This document shows, piece after piece, positions 24,315 through 31,765 of a DNA stretch of 64,000 nucleotides. The stretch is from contig NZ_KZ679051.1 of the NCBI RefSeq assembly GCF_003024195.1, forward strand, positions 270,926-334,925, given 5' to 3'. Numbering within the stretch: position 1 is the stretch's first letter; each line of letters opens with the position of its first letter. The position numbers and the translations under genes were made by a program. Under the pieces are notes generated by a model that saw only the letters and a list, made by a program, of their open reading frames with translations, had not been told where the DNA came from and made no database searches. The DNA comes from Streptomyces dioscori (GTDB taxonomy: Bacteria > Actinomycetota > Actinomycetes > Streptomycetales > Streptomycetaceae).

Positions 24315-26087
24315 GTGCGCAAGGTGTTGATCGCCAACCGTGGCGAAATCGCTGTTCGTGTCGCCCGGGCGTGCCGAGACGCCGGCATCGCGAGCGTGGC
24401 GGTGTACGCCGAGCCGGACCGGGACGCCCTGCATGTGCGGGCCGCGGACGAGGCGTTCGCGCTGGGCGGTGACACCCCCGCGAGCAGTTACCTCGACATC
24501 GCCAAGGTGCTGCAGGCCGCCAAGGACTCCGGGGCGGACGCGATCCATCCCGGATACGGCTTCCTCTCGGAGAACGCCGACTTCGCCCAGGCCGTCCTGG
24601 ACGCGAACCTGACCTGGATCGGCCCGCCGCCGCAGGCGATCCGCGACCTCGGTGACAAGGTCGCCGCCCGGCACATCGCGCAGCGCGCGGGCGCCCCGCT
24701 GGTCGCCGGTACGCCGGACCCGGTGCCCGGCGCCGACGAGGTCGTCGCCTTCGCCCGGGAGCACGGCCTCCCGATCGCGATCAAGGCGGCCTTCGGTGGT
24801 GGCGGCCGCGGTCTGAAGGTGGCCCGTACCCTCGAAGAGATCCCCGAGCTGTTCGACTCCGCGGTGCGCGAGGCCGTGGCCGCGTTCGGCCGCGGCGAGT
24901 GCTTCGTGGAGCGCTACCTCGACAAGCCCCGGCACGTGGAGACCCAGTGCCTGGCCGACTCCCACGGCAACGTGGTGGTCGTCTCCACCCGTGACTGCTC
25001 CCTGCAGCGCCGCCACCAGAAGCTGGTCGAGGAGGCGCCCGCGCCGTTCCTCTCCGACGCCCAGGTGGCCGAGCTGTACGCGTCCTCCAAGGCGATCCTC
25101 AAGGAGGCCGGGTACGTCGGCGCCGGGACCGTCGAGTTCCTGGTCGGCGCGGACGGCACGATCTCCTTCCTGGAGGTCAACACCCGTCTGCAGGTAGAGC
25201 ACCCGGTCACCGAGGAGGTCTCCGGCATCGACCTCGTACGGGAGATGTTCCGCATCGCCGACGGCGAGGAACTGGGCTACGACGACCCGCCGCTGCGCGG
25301 CCATTCCTTCGAGTTCCGCATCAACGGCGAGGACCCGGGCCGCGGCTTCCTGCCGGCCCCCGGCACCGTGACCCTGTTCGCCCCGCCCACCGGTCCGGGC
25401 GTGCGCCTGGACGCGGGCGTGGAGTCCGGCAGCGTGATCGGCCCGGCGTGGGACTCGCTGCTCGCCAAGCTGATCGTCACCGGCGCCACCCGCGAGCAGG
25501 CCCTGCAGCGGGCCGCGCGTGCGCTGGAGGAGTTCACCGTGGAAGGCATGGCCACGGCCATCCCCTTCCACCGCGCGGTCGTCGCCGACCCCGCCTTCGC
25601 GCCCGAACTGACCGGCTCCACCGACCCGTTCACGGTCCACACCCGCTGGATCGAGACCGAGTTCGTCAACGAGATCCCGGCCTTCACCGCTCCCGCGGAC
25701 ACCGACACCGAGGACGAGCCGGGCCGTGAGACGGTCGTCGTCGAGGTCGGCGGCAAGCGCCTCGAAGTCTCCCTGCCGGTCTCGCTGGGCATGTCCCTGG
25801 CCCGTACGGGACTCGCGGCGGGCGCCAAGCCCAAGCGGCGCGCGGCCAAGAAGTCCGGCCCGGCCGCCTCCGGCGACACCCTCGCCTCGCCCATGCAGGG
25901 CACCATCGTGAAGGTGGCCGTCGAGGAGGGCCAGGAGGTCAAGGAGGGCGACCTGATCGTCGTCCTGGAGGCCATGAAGATGGAACAGCCCCTGAACGCC
26001 CACCGCTCGGGCACCGTCAAGGCCCTCGCCGCGGAGGTCGGCGCCTCCCTCACCTCAGGCGCGGTCATCTGCGAAATCAAGGACTGA
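24315..26087 (+). CDS. accA2: Acyl-CoA carboxylase alpha subunit (biotin carboxylase + BCCP)
   Basis: The 590-residue subunit starts at GTG 24315 (VRKVLIANRGEIAVRVARAC), with AAGGAGAGGGAG upstream. The biotin carboxylase domain fills ~1-450: AFGGGGRGLK ATP grasp loop, EVNTRLQVEHPVTE and INGEDP. The biotin carrier domain is at the C-terminus with biotinylated Lys555 in EAMKMEQP. It supplies carboxybiotin to PccB and other beta subunits. In S. coelicolor this protein is shared by acetyl- and propionyl-CoA carboxylases. The strong intrinsic terminator at 26104 follows. Confidence 0.96.
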   Translation: MRKVLIANRGEIAVRVARACRDAGIASVAVYAEPDRDALHVRAADEAFALGGDTPASSYLDIAKVLQAAKDSGADAIHPGYGFLSENADFAQAVLDANLTWIGPPPQAIRDLGDKVAARHIAQRAGAPLVAGTPDPVPGADEVVAFAREHGLPIAIKAAFGGGGRGLKVARTLEEIPELFDSAVREAVAAFGRGECFVERYLDKPRHVETQCLADSHGNVVVVSTRDCSLQRRHQKLVEEAPAPFLSDAQVAELYASSKAILKEAGYVGAGTVEFLVGADGTISFLEVNTRLQVEHPVTEEVSGIDLVREMFRIADGEELGYDDPPLRGHSFEFRINGEDPGRGFLPAPGTVTLFAPPTGPGVRLDAGVESGSVIGPAWDSLLAKLIVTGATREQALQRAARALEEFTVEGMATAIPFHRAVVADPAFAPELTGSTDPFTVHTRWIETEFVNEIPAFTAPADTDTEDEPGRETVVVEVGGKRLEVSLPVSLGMSLARTGLAAGAKPKRRAAKKSGPAASGDTLASPMQGTIVKVAVEEGQEVKEGDLIVVLEAMKMEQPLNAHRSGTVKALAAEVGASLTSGAVICEIKD

Positions 26088-26103
26088 CACCAGCCAGCTG
26101 TCC

Positions 26104-26150
26104 CGCCGGACGGGGTGCGCCTCTGGAGGCGCACCCCGTCCGGCGCTTTT
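26104..26150 (+). terminator. Intrinsic terminator after accA2
   Basis: A ~20-bp perfect stem (left arm 26104-26123, right arm 26126-26145) is followed by C and TTTT. It is the best rho-independent terminator in the window. Confidence 0.93.
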
Positions 26151-26152
26151 CA

Positions 26153-26246
26153 GGGGCGCGGGGAACTGCGCGGGCAACCCCCACCGGCCCGCAGACACAA
26201 GACACCCGCGGCACCCGTGCATTTCAGGGGCGCGGGGAACTGCGCG
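26153..26246 (+). repeat. Two dispersed GC-core repeats after accA2
   Basis: Exact cores at 26153-26172 and 26227-26246, each followed by a trailer ending GGCCCGCAG. Both read in the direction of the flanking accA2 and TetR genes. Confidence 0.88.
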
Positions 26247-26359
26247 ACCAGCCACATACGGCCCGCAGCACCCAGCCGGTGGTCAGGGGGCAGACGGATA
26301 GGGTTCGAGGGCGGCCACCATCCCCGCCCGAAGGACCGAGGAGAGGGTAGGTAGGACAC

Positions 26360-26926
26360 ATGGCCAACCCCCCGGCAGGGATGCGCGCCGACGCCCGCAG
26401 AAACCACGCCCGCCTGGTCACCGAGGCAAGAGCCACATTCGCCCAGCACGGCGCAGACGCCTCCTTGGAGGACGTGGCGAAACGCGCAGGCGTAGGAATC
26501 GGCACCCTCTACCGCCACTTCCCCAACCGCCACGCCCTGCTGAACGCGGTCTTCGCGGACGCGGTGAGCGACCTGCTGACCCGCTCCCGTGAACTCCTCG
26601 ACGCCCCGAACCCGTGCACGGCGCTCGTGGAATGGCTGCGCGCCGTCATCACCCATGCGAGTGAGTACCGCGGACTGTCACGCGCGCTCATGTCGGCCTC
26701 GCACGACGACGCGTCGGCGCTCGCGCAGTGCAGCGGCCCGATGCGCGAGGCGGGCGACGCCCTCCTCACGCGCGCGCAGCAGGCAGGCTCCGTACGCACC
26801 GGTGTCGCCATCGGTGATCTGCTTCAGCTGACCAACGCGATCGCGCTGGCCGCCGAAGAGACCCCGGGCGACCCGGAGTTGGCCGACCGCCTGCTGGCGC
26901 TGACGCTGCGGGGCCTGAAGGCCTGA
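26360..26926 (+). CDS. TetR-family transcriptional regulator
   Basis: The 188-residue protein has an N-terminal helix-turn-helix at ~25-60 (ASLEDVAKRAGVGIGTLYRH, FPNRHALLNAVF) and a helical C-terminal ligand domain with AALTRAQQAG-like helices. It starts at ATG 26360 in the same direction as accA2, beyond a terminator and two repeats, so it has its own promoter. Divergent target genes are absent; the ligand and targets are unknown. Confidence 0.9.
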   Translation: MANPPAGMRADARRNHARLVTEARATFAQHGADASLEDVAKRAGVGIGTLYRHFPNRHALLNAVFADAVSDLLTRSRELLDAPNPCTALVEWLRAVITHASEYRGLSRALMSASHDDASALAQCSGPMREAGDALLTRAQQAGSVRTGVAIGDLLQLTNAIALAAEETPGDPELADRLLALTLRGLKA

Positions 26927-27051
26927 CCCCGCGCACACCGAACGTAGCCACTGGCGCGGTGCGTTCCGACGTACGGACTGGACCCCCGTCCGTCCTCGGC
27001 ACCGGCCCTGCTGTACCGCCCTGCTGTACCGGCCCTGTTGTACCGGCCGCT

Positions 27052-28014
27052 TCAGCGTCTGCGCATGTCGGCGACCCGGGCCCGCTCGCTCTGGGCCTGG
27101 TCGCCCAGCACCGCCGCGGCGCTGCGCAACTGCGGTCCCGCACCGGGCACCTGACCGCGTCGGGGGCCGGGCAGCGGCACGTCCCGGCGTGGCGGCTGGC
27201 GCCCCGCCGGGACCGTATCGCCGCCCGAACCACCCGCTCCCGCCACCGCGATCTGTACGCCCTGGTCGGCCAGGGCCTGCAGTTCGGTGGCCGCGCGGTC
27301 GTCCTGGGCCGGTGGCTCGTCCGTGACCAGGCGGGTGATCACATCGGTCGGCACCGTCTGGAACATCGTGTCGGCGCCGAGCTTGGTGTGATCGGCCAGG
27401 ACGACGACCTCGGCGGCCGCCTGGACGAGCGCGCGGTCGACCGAGGCCGACAGCATGTTGGAGGTGGACAGGCCGCGTTCGGCGGTGAGGCCGCTTCCCG
27501 ACAGGAAGGCCCGGGAGACCCGCAGCCCCTGGAGGGACTGTTCGGCCCCGCTGCCCACCAGGGCGTAGTTGGAACCGCGCAGGGTGCCGCCGGTCATCAC
27601 GACTTCCACCCGGTTGGCATGGGCCAGCGCCTGGGCCACCAGCAGGGAATTGGTGACGACGGTCAGCCCCGGCACCCGCGCGAGCCGGCGAGCCAGCTCC
27701 TGCGTGGTGGTTCCCGCCCCCACCACAATGGCCTCGCCCTCTTCGACGAGACCCGCGGCGAGGTCGGCGATGGCCGTCTTCTCTGCGGTCGCGAGATGAG
27801 ATTTCTGCGGAAAGCCGGACTCCCGCGTGAACCCGCCCGGCAATACCGCACCGCCATGTCGGCGGTCGAGGAGTCCTTCTGCCTCCAGTGCGCGCACGTC
27901 CCGCCGTACGGTCACTTCGGAGGTCTGGACGACGCGGGCGAGCTCACGGAGCGACACGGCTCCATTTGCTCGCACCATTTCGAGGATCAATTGACGACGT
28001 TCTGCAGCGAACAC
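27052..28014 (-). CDS. DeoR/GlpR-family transcriptional regulator
   Basis: The 320-residue regulator has the DeoR helix-turn-helix (AAERRQLILEMVRANGAVSL and TSEVTVRRDVRALEAEGLL, RRHGGAV) and a DeoRC sugar-phosphate-binding domain with VVGAGTTTQELARRL, VMTGGTLRGSNYALVG and LADHTKLG. The last ~60 residues are a Gly/Pro/Arg-rich extension not typical of the family. It lies between the carboxylase and nucleoside clusters. It is the only DeoR-type protein here and a candidate sensor of (deoxy)ribose phosphate, but that is inference. A dyad at 28063-28080 lies upstream. Confidence 0.9.
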   Translation of the reverse strand: MFAAERRQLILEMVRANGAVSLRELARVVQTSEVTVRRDVRALEAEGLLDRRHGGAVLPGGFTRESGFPQKSHLATAEKTAIADLAAGLVEEGEAIVVGAGTTTQELARRLARVPGLTVVTNSLLVAQALAHANRVEVVMTGGTLRGSNYALVGSGAEQSLQGLRVSRAFLSGSGLTAERGLSTSNMLSASVDRALVQAAAEVVVLADHTKLGADTMFQTVPTDVITRLVTDEPPAQDDRAATELQALADQGVQIAVAGAGGSGGDTVPAGRQPPRRDVPLPGPRRGQVPGAGPQLRSAAAVLGDQAQSERARVADMRRR

Positions 28015-28062
28015 GAAACTGACAGTAACCCCAACGACCGTCTGCTTTCAGCAGTTTGCGCC

Positions 28063-28080
28063 GAATAACAGAAGTTGTTC
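28063..28080. promoter_or_regulatory. Imperfect palindrome upstream of the deoR-type gene
   Basis: GAATAAC and GTTGTTC (6 of 7 complementary, 4-bp spacer) lie 49 bp upstream of the regulator start. DeoR-family operators are often AT-rich dyads of this size, so autoregulation is possible. A degenerate TACGCGCCTA at ~28094 also resembles the nucleoside operator. Confidence 0.35.
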
Positions 28081-28262
28081 GCATGGCACTACCCGGAGTG
28101 GTATACGCGCCTAATCCGGGCGCCTATGCCGGGCGAATGGTCGACGACTCCCCGTGACCAGAGGGACGCCCGATCCTCGTGACCAGCGAAAAACCGCGCA
28201 CGGCACCGCTTTCCACGCCGCGTCGGCCCCGCTTCGGGGTCCCCCGCCACCCGCGTCGGCGC

Positions 28263-29711
28263 TCAGCCCTCGCCGGTGGACTTCCGGGTGTGCAGCTGAC
28301 GGGCCACCTCGGCGATCGAGCCCGACAGGGACGGATAGACGGTGAACGCCTTCGCGATCTGCTCGACGGTCAGGTTGTTGTCGACCGCGAGCGAGATCGG
28401 GTGGATGAGTTCCGAGGCGCGCGGCGCGACGACCACACCGCCGACGACGATCCCCGTGCCCGGACGGCAGAAGATCTTCACGAAGCCGTCCCGGATGCCC
28501 TGCATCTTGGCGCGCGGGTTGCGCAGCAGGGGCAGCTTCACGACCCGGGCGTCGATGACGCCGCCGTCGACGTCCGACTGCGAGTAGCCGACGGTGGCGA
28601 TCTCGGGGTCGGTGAAGACGTTCGACGAGACCGTCTTCAGATTGAGCGGGGCGACCGCGTCGCCGAGGAAGTGGTACATGGCGATACGGCCCTGCATGGC
28701 GGCCACGGAGGCGAGCGCGAAGATCCCTGTGACGTCACCGGCCGCGTACACGCCGGGGGCCGTGGTCCTGGAGACCTTGTCCGTCCAGATGTGCCCGGAC
28801 TCCTGGACCTTGACCCCGGCCTCCTCCAGGCCCATGCCGTCGCTGTTCGGGATCGCGCCGACGGCCATCAGACAGTGCGAGCCGGTGATGACACGGCCGT
28901 CGGCGAGCGTCACCTCGACCCGGTCGCCCACCCGCTTGGCGGAGGCGGCGCGCGAGCGGGCCATGACGTTCATGCCGCGCCTGCGGAACACGTCCTCCAG
29001 GACGGCCGCCGCGTCCGGGTCCTCGCCCGGCAGCACGCGGTCACGGCTGGAGACGAGCGTGACCCGCGAGCCGAGGGCCTGGTAGGCGCCGGCGAACTCG
29101 GCTCCGGTGACACCGGAGCCGACCACGATGAGCTCCTCGGGGAGCTCGTCGAGGTCGTAGACCTGCGTCCAGTTCAGGATGCGCTCGCCGTCGGGCTGCG
29201 CGTCGGCCAGCTCGCGGGGGTGCCCGCCGGTGGCGATGAGGACGGCGTCGGCGACGAGCGTCTCCTCGCTGCCGTCCGCGGCCCGCACGACGACCTTGCG
29301 GGAGCCGTCCAGGCCCTGCATGCCCTCCAGCCGGCCGCGGCCGCGCAGCACCCGCGCCCCGGCACGCGTCACGGAGGCCGTGATGTCGTGGGACTGGGCG
29401 AGCGCGAGGCGCTTCACCCGGCGGTTGACCTTGCCGAGGTCCACGCCGACGACGCGCGCGGGCTGGTCGATGTGCGGGGTGTCGTCGGCGACGATGATCC
29501 CCAGTTCCTCGTACGAGGAGTCGAAGGTGGTCATCACCTCGGCCGTCGCGATGAGGGTCTTGGACGGCACGCAGTCGGTGAGCACCGACGCACCGCCCAG
29601 GCCGTCGCAGTCGACGACGGTCACCTCCGCGCCGAGCTGCGCGGCCACCAGGGCCGCTTCGTATCCGCCGGGTCCGCCGCCAATGATCACGATCCGAGTC
29701 ACGTACTCCAT
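28263..29711 (-). CDS. LpdA-like NAD(P)H-quinone/disulfide-type flavoprotein
   Basis: The 482-residue protein has the FAD-binding GGGPGGYEAAL at ~10, a second nucleotide-binding fold with VVGSGVTGAEFAGA, the FAD motif YAAGDVTG and a dimerisation domain ending near PSLSGSIAEVARQL. The redox site reads GGASVLTDCVPSK: only one of the two Cys residues of dihydrolipoamide dehydrogenase remains. This is the pattern of Mycobacterium LpdA (Rv3303c), which reduces quinones rather than disulfides. Start ATG 29711 (MEYVTRIVIIGG); GTG 29702 is an alternative. It is next to deoD in mycobacteria too, as I recall. Confidence 0.88.
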   Translation of the reverse strand: MEYVTRIVIIGGGPGGYEAALVAAQLGAEVTVVDCDGLGGASVLTDCVPSKTLIATAEVMTTFDSSYEELGIIVADDTPHIDQPARVVGVDLGKVNRRVKRLALAQSHDITASVTRAGARVLRGRGRLEGMQGLDGSRKVVVRAADGSEETLVADAVLIATGGHPRELADAQPDGERILNWTQVYDLDELPEELIVVGSGVTGAEFAGAYQALGSRVTLVSSRDRVLPGEDPDAAAVLEDVFRRRGMNVMARSRAASAKRVGDRVEVTLADGRVITGSHCLMAVGAIPNSDGMGLEEAGVKVQESGHIWTDKVSRTTAPGVYAAGDVTGIFALASVAAMQGRIAMYHFLGDAVAPLNLKTVSSNVFTDPEIATVGYSQSDVDGGVIDARVVKLPLLRNPRAKMQGIRDGFVKIFCRPGTGIVVGGVVVAPRASELIHPISLAVDNNLTVEQIAKAFTVYPSLSGSIAEVARQLHTRKSTGEG

Positions 29712-29852
29712 TGTCCCGCACGCTTCAAGGTGCTTCCGCACGGGGGCGCTGTCCGGGTGTCGCGGGGCGGGCGGCCGGGGTGGCACGGGTGTGCGATCCG
29801 GGACCACGGTTACGGGAGAGTCACCTGCGTCCCCTGCCGTACCCTCGGTCCC

Positions 29853-30290
29853 ATGTCGCTCTACGCCGCGTACGCCGGCAATCTCGACCCGCGGCTCATG
29901 ACGCGCCGCGCACCCCATTCGCCGCTGCGCGCCACGGGGTGGCTCAACGGCTGGCGGCTGACGTTCGGCGGCGAGCACATGGGCTGGGAGGGCGCGCTGG
30001 CGACGATCGTCGAGGCCCCGCGCTCACAGGTCTTCGTCGCCCTGTACGACATCGCTCCCCCGGACGAGGAGTCCCTGGACCGCTGGGAGGGTGTCGGCCT
30101 CGACATCTACCGGCGGATGCGCGTACGGATCCACACGCTGGAGGGCGAGGAGTCGGCGTGGCTGTACGTCCTCAACGGTTACGAGGGAGGGCTCCCCTCG
30201 GCCCGCTACCTCGGCGAGCTGGCCGACGCGGCGGAGTCGGCGGGCGCCCCGCACGACTACGTGATGGAACTGCGCAAGCGCCCCTGCTGA
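29853..30290 (+). CDS. Gamma-glutamylcyclotransferase-like protein
   Basis: The 145-residue protein starts MSLYAAYAGNLDPRLM, with the YxxYAGN substrate-loop motif of the GGCT fold, and contains VFVALYDIAPPDEESLDRWEGV. Known members form 5-oxoproline from gamma-glutamyl compounds. The start ATG 29853 is divergent from the LpdA-like gene. Whether this one acts on gamma-glutamyl peptides or another amide is not clear from sequence. Confidence 0.85.
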   Translation: MSLYAAYAGNLDPRLMTRRAPHSPLRATGWLNGWRLTFGGEHMGWEGALATIVEAPRSQVFVALYDIAPPDEESLDRWEGVGLDIYRRMRVRIHTLEGEESAWLYVLNGYEGGLPSARYLGELADAAESAGAPHDYVMELRKRPC

Positions 30291-30397
30291 ACCCCTGCCG
30301 TCCCCTGCCGACCCAGGGGACGCGTCCCGGAACAGGCCGTCGCCGGGCTTCGTCGGAAACAACAAGACAACGATCGCAAACCCGTGACCATCAACAT

Positions 30398-30409
30398 CTA
30401 CGCGCGTAG
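30398..30409. promoter_or_regulatory. Nucleoside-regulon palindrome CTACGCGCGTAG upstream of deoD
   Basis: An exact 12-bp palindrome 12 bp upstream of the -10 box (30422) and 25 bp upstream of the GTG start. The same sequence precedes deoC, add and the nucleoside ABC genes. A central C-G step is typical of LacI-type operators, but the protein is not known. Confidence 0.8.
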
Positions 30410-30421
30410 GCCGCGAGCGGC

Positions 30422-30427
30422 TACCCT
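30422..30427 (+). promoter_or_regulatory. -10 box TACCCT of deoD (leaderless start)
   Basis: TACCCT fits the TANNNT streptomycete -10 consensus. Its last base is 8 nt before the G of GTG 30435, which places the expected transcript start at the start codon. This favours GTG 30435 over the ATG at 30429. Confidence 0.55.
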
Positions 30428-30434
30428 CATGCGC

Positions 30435-31259
30435 GTGAACGCATCTCTTCTTCCGGACGACATCCAGGGCGACCCGTACGCCGCCGCCGACGCCGCCGCC
30501 GCGCGCCTGCGGGAACTCTCGGGCGCCGAGACCCACGACGTCGCCCTCGTGATGGGCTCCGGCTGGGCGCCGGCCGTGAACGCCCTCGGCGATCCCGAAG
30601 CCGAGTTCCAGGTCACCGATCTGCCCGGTTTCCCGCCGCCGGCGGTCGAGGGGCACGGCGGCACGGTCCGCTCGTACCGGATCGGCGACAAGCGGGCGCT
30701 GGTCTTCCTGGGCCGCACCCACTACTACGAGGGCCGCGGGGTCGCCGCCGTCGCGCACGGCGTCCGGACGGCCGTGGCCGCCGGCTGCAAGACCATCGTG
30801 CTGACCAACGGCTGCGGTGGACTGCGCGAGGGCATGCGGCCCGGACAGCCGGTCCTCATCAGCGACCACATCAACCTCACGGCGACGTCCCCGATCGTCG
30901 GCGCGAACTTCGTCGACCTGACGGATCTGTACTCGCCGCGGCTGCGCGCGCTGTGCAAGGAGATCGACGCGACGCTCGAAGAGGGCGTGTACGCGCAGTT
31001 CCCCGGCCCGCACTACGAGACTCCCGCGGAGATCCGGATGGCCCGCGTGATCGGGGCCGACCTGGTGGGGATGTCGACCACGCTCGAAGCGATCGCCGCG
31101 CGGGAGGCGGGGGCCGAGGTGCTCGGCATCTCGCTCGTCACCAACCTCGCCGCGGGGATGACGGGCGAGCCGCTGAACCACGAGGAGGTGCTCCAGGCCG
31201 GCCGGGACTCGGCGACGCACATGGGAGCGCTCCTCACCCAGGTCCTGGACCGGCTGTAG
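30435..31259 (+). CDS. deoD: Purine nucleoside phosphorylase
   Basis: The 274-residue enzyme splits purine (deoxy)ribonucleosides with phosphate into base and (deoxy)ribose-1-phosphate. Motifs of the trimeric PNP class are intact: VMGSGWAPAV, LGRTHYYEG, TNGCGGLREG, LTATSPIVG, FPGPHYETPAEIRM, VGMSTTLEAIAAREAG and SLVTNLAAGM. The start is GTG 30435 (VNASLLPDD), set by a -10 box 8 nt upstream; ATG 30429 would add two residues. The mutase at 31766, ~500 bp downstream, would use its product. The CTACGCGCGTAG operator lies upstream. Confidence 0.94.
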   Translation: MNASLLPDDIQGDPYAAADAAAARLRELSGAETHDVALVMGSGWAPAVNALGDPEAEFQVTDLPGFPPPAVEGHGGTVRSYRIGDKRALVFLGRTHYYEGRGVAAVAHGVRTAVAAGCKTIVLTNGCGGLREGMRPGQPVLISDHINLTATSPIVGANFVDLTDLYSPRLRALCKEIDATLEEGVYAQFPGPHYETPAEIRMARVIGADLVGMSTTLEAIAAREAGAEVLGISLVTNLAAGMTGEPLNHEEVLQAGRDSATHMGALLTQVLDRL

Positions 31260-31345
31260 TTCTTCGCCCCCGCCGCCCCTACCCTCCCCCACCGTCACTG
31301 CATGGGGGCTGCGCCCCCTCGCCCCCTGATCGCGCTGCGCGCTCG

Positions 31346-31683
31346 TCCTCAAACGCCGGACGGGCTGAAAGAACAGCGGCCGGCCCAAATGACGCCGAAG
31401 GCGCAGACGGCGCCGACGGATCGGCGGCGCACCGGCGGCGGACCCGAAATGCCGGGGCGCAGCCCCGCATTTCAGGGGCGCGGGGAACGGCGCGGCCCAC
31501 CCCCACCGGCCCGCGGACAAACCCGTGGGAAGGGGCGCGGGGAACGGCGCGACCGGCTCCACCCGCCCGCGGACAAACCCGGGGGCCGGGGCGCAGCCCC
31601 GCCTTCGAGGGGCGCGGGGAACTGCGCGGCCGGCCCCCACCGGCCCGCGGACGGATCCCGGCAGCCCGTCCGGCGTTTGAGGA
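31346..31683. repeat. Composite repeat block: inverted CTCAAACGCCGG arms enclosing three GC-core repeats
   Basis: The 506-bp gap between deoD and the mutase has no gene. It holds TCCTCAAACGCCGGACGGGCTG at 31346-31367 and its exact complement at 31662-31683. Between them are three copies of the dispersed core (31475, 31532, 31609), all on the plus strand, each followed by a CCGGCCCGCGGA trailer, and two GGGGCGCAGCCCC hairpins. The arms are the same as those of the terminator at 15814-15864, here pulled apart by ~295 bp. Confidence 0.88.
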
Positions 31684-31765
31684 CACCCGGGGGGCCGGGG
31701 GCAGCGGCCCCGGGGGAAACCGGGGTACACCACCACGTACAGACGACGAAAAGAGGTCGACCCTC

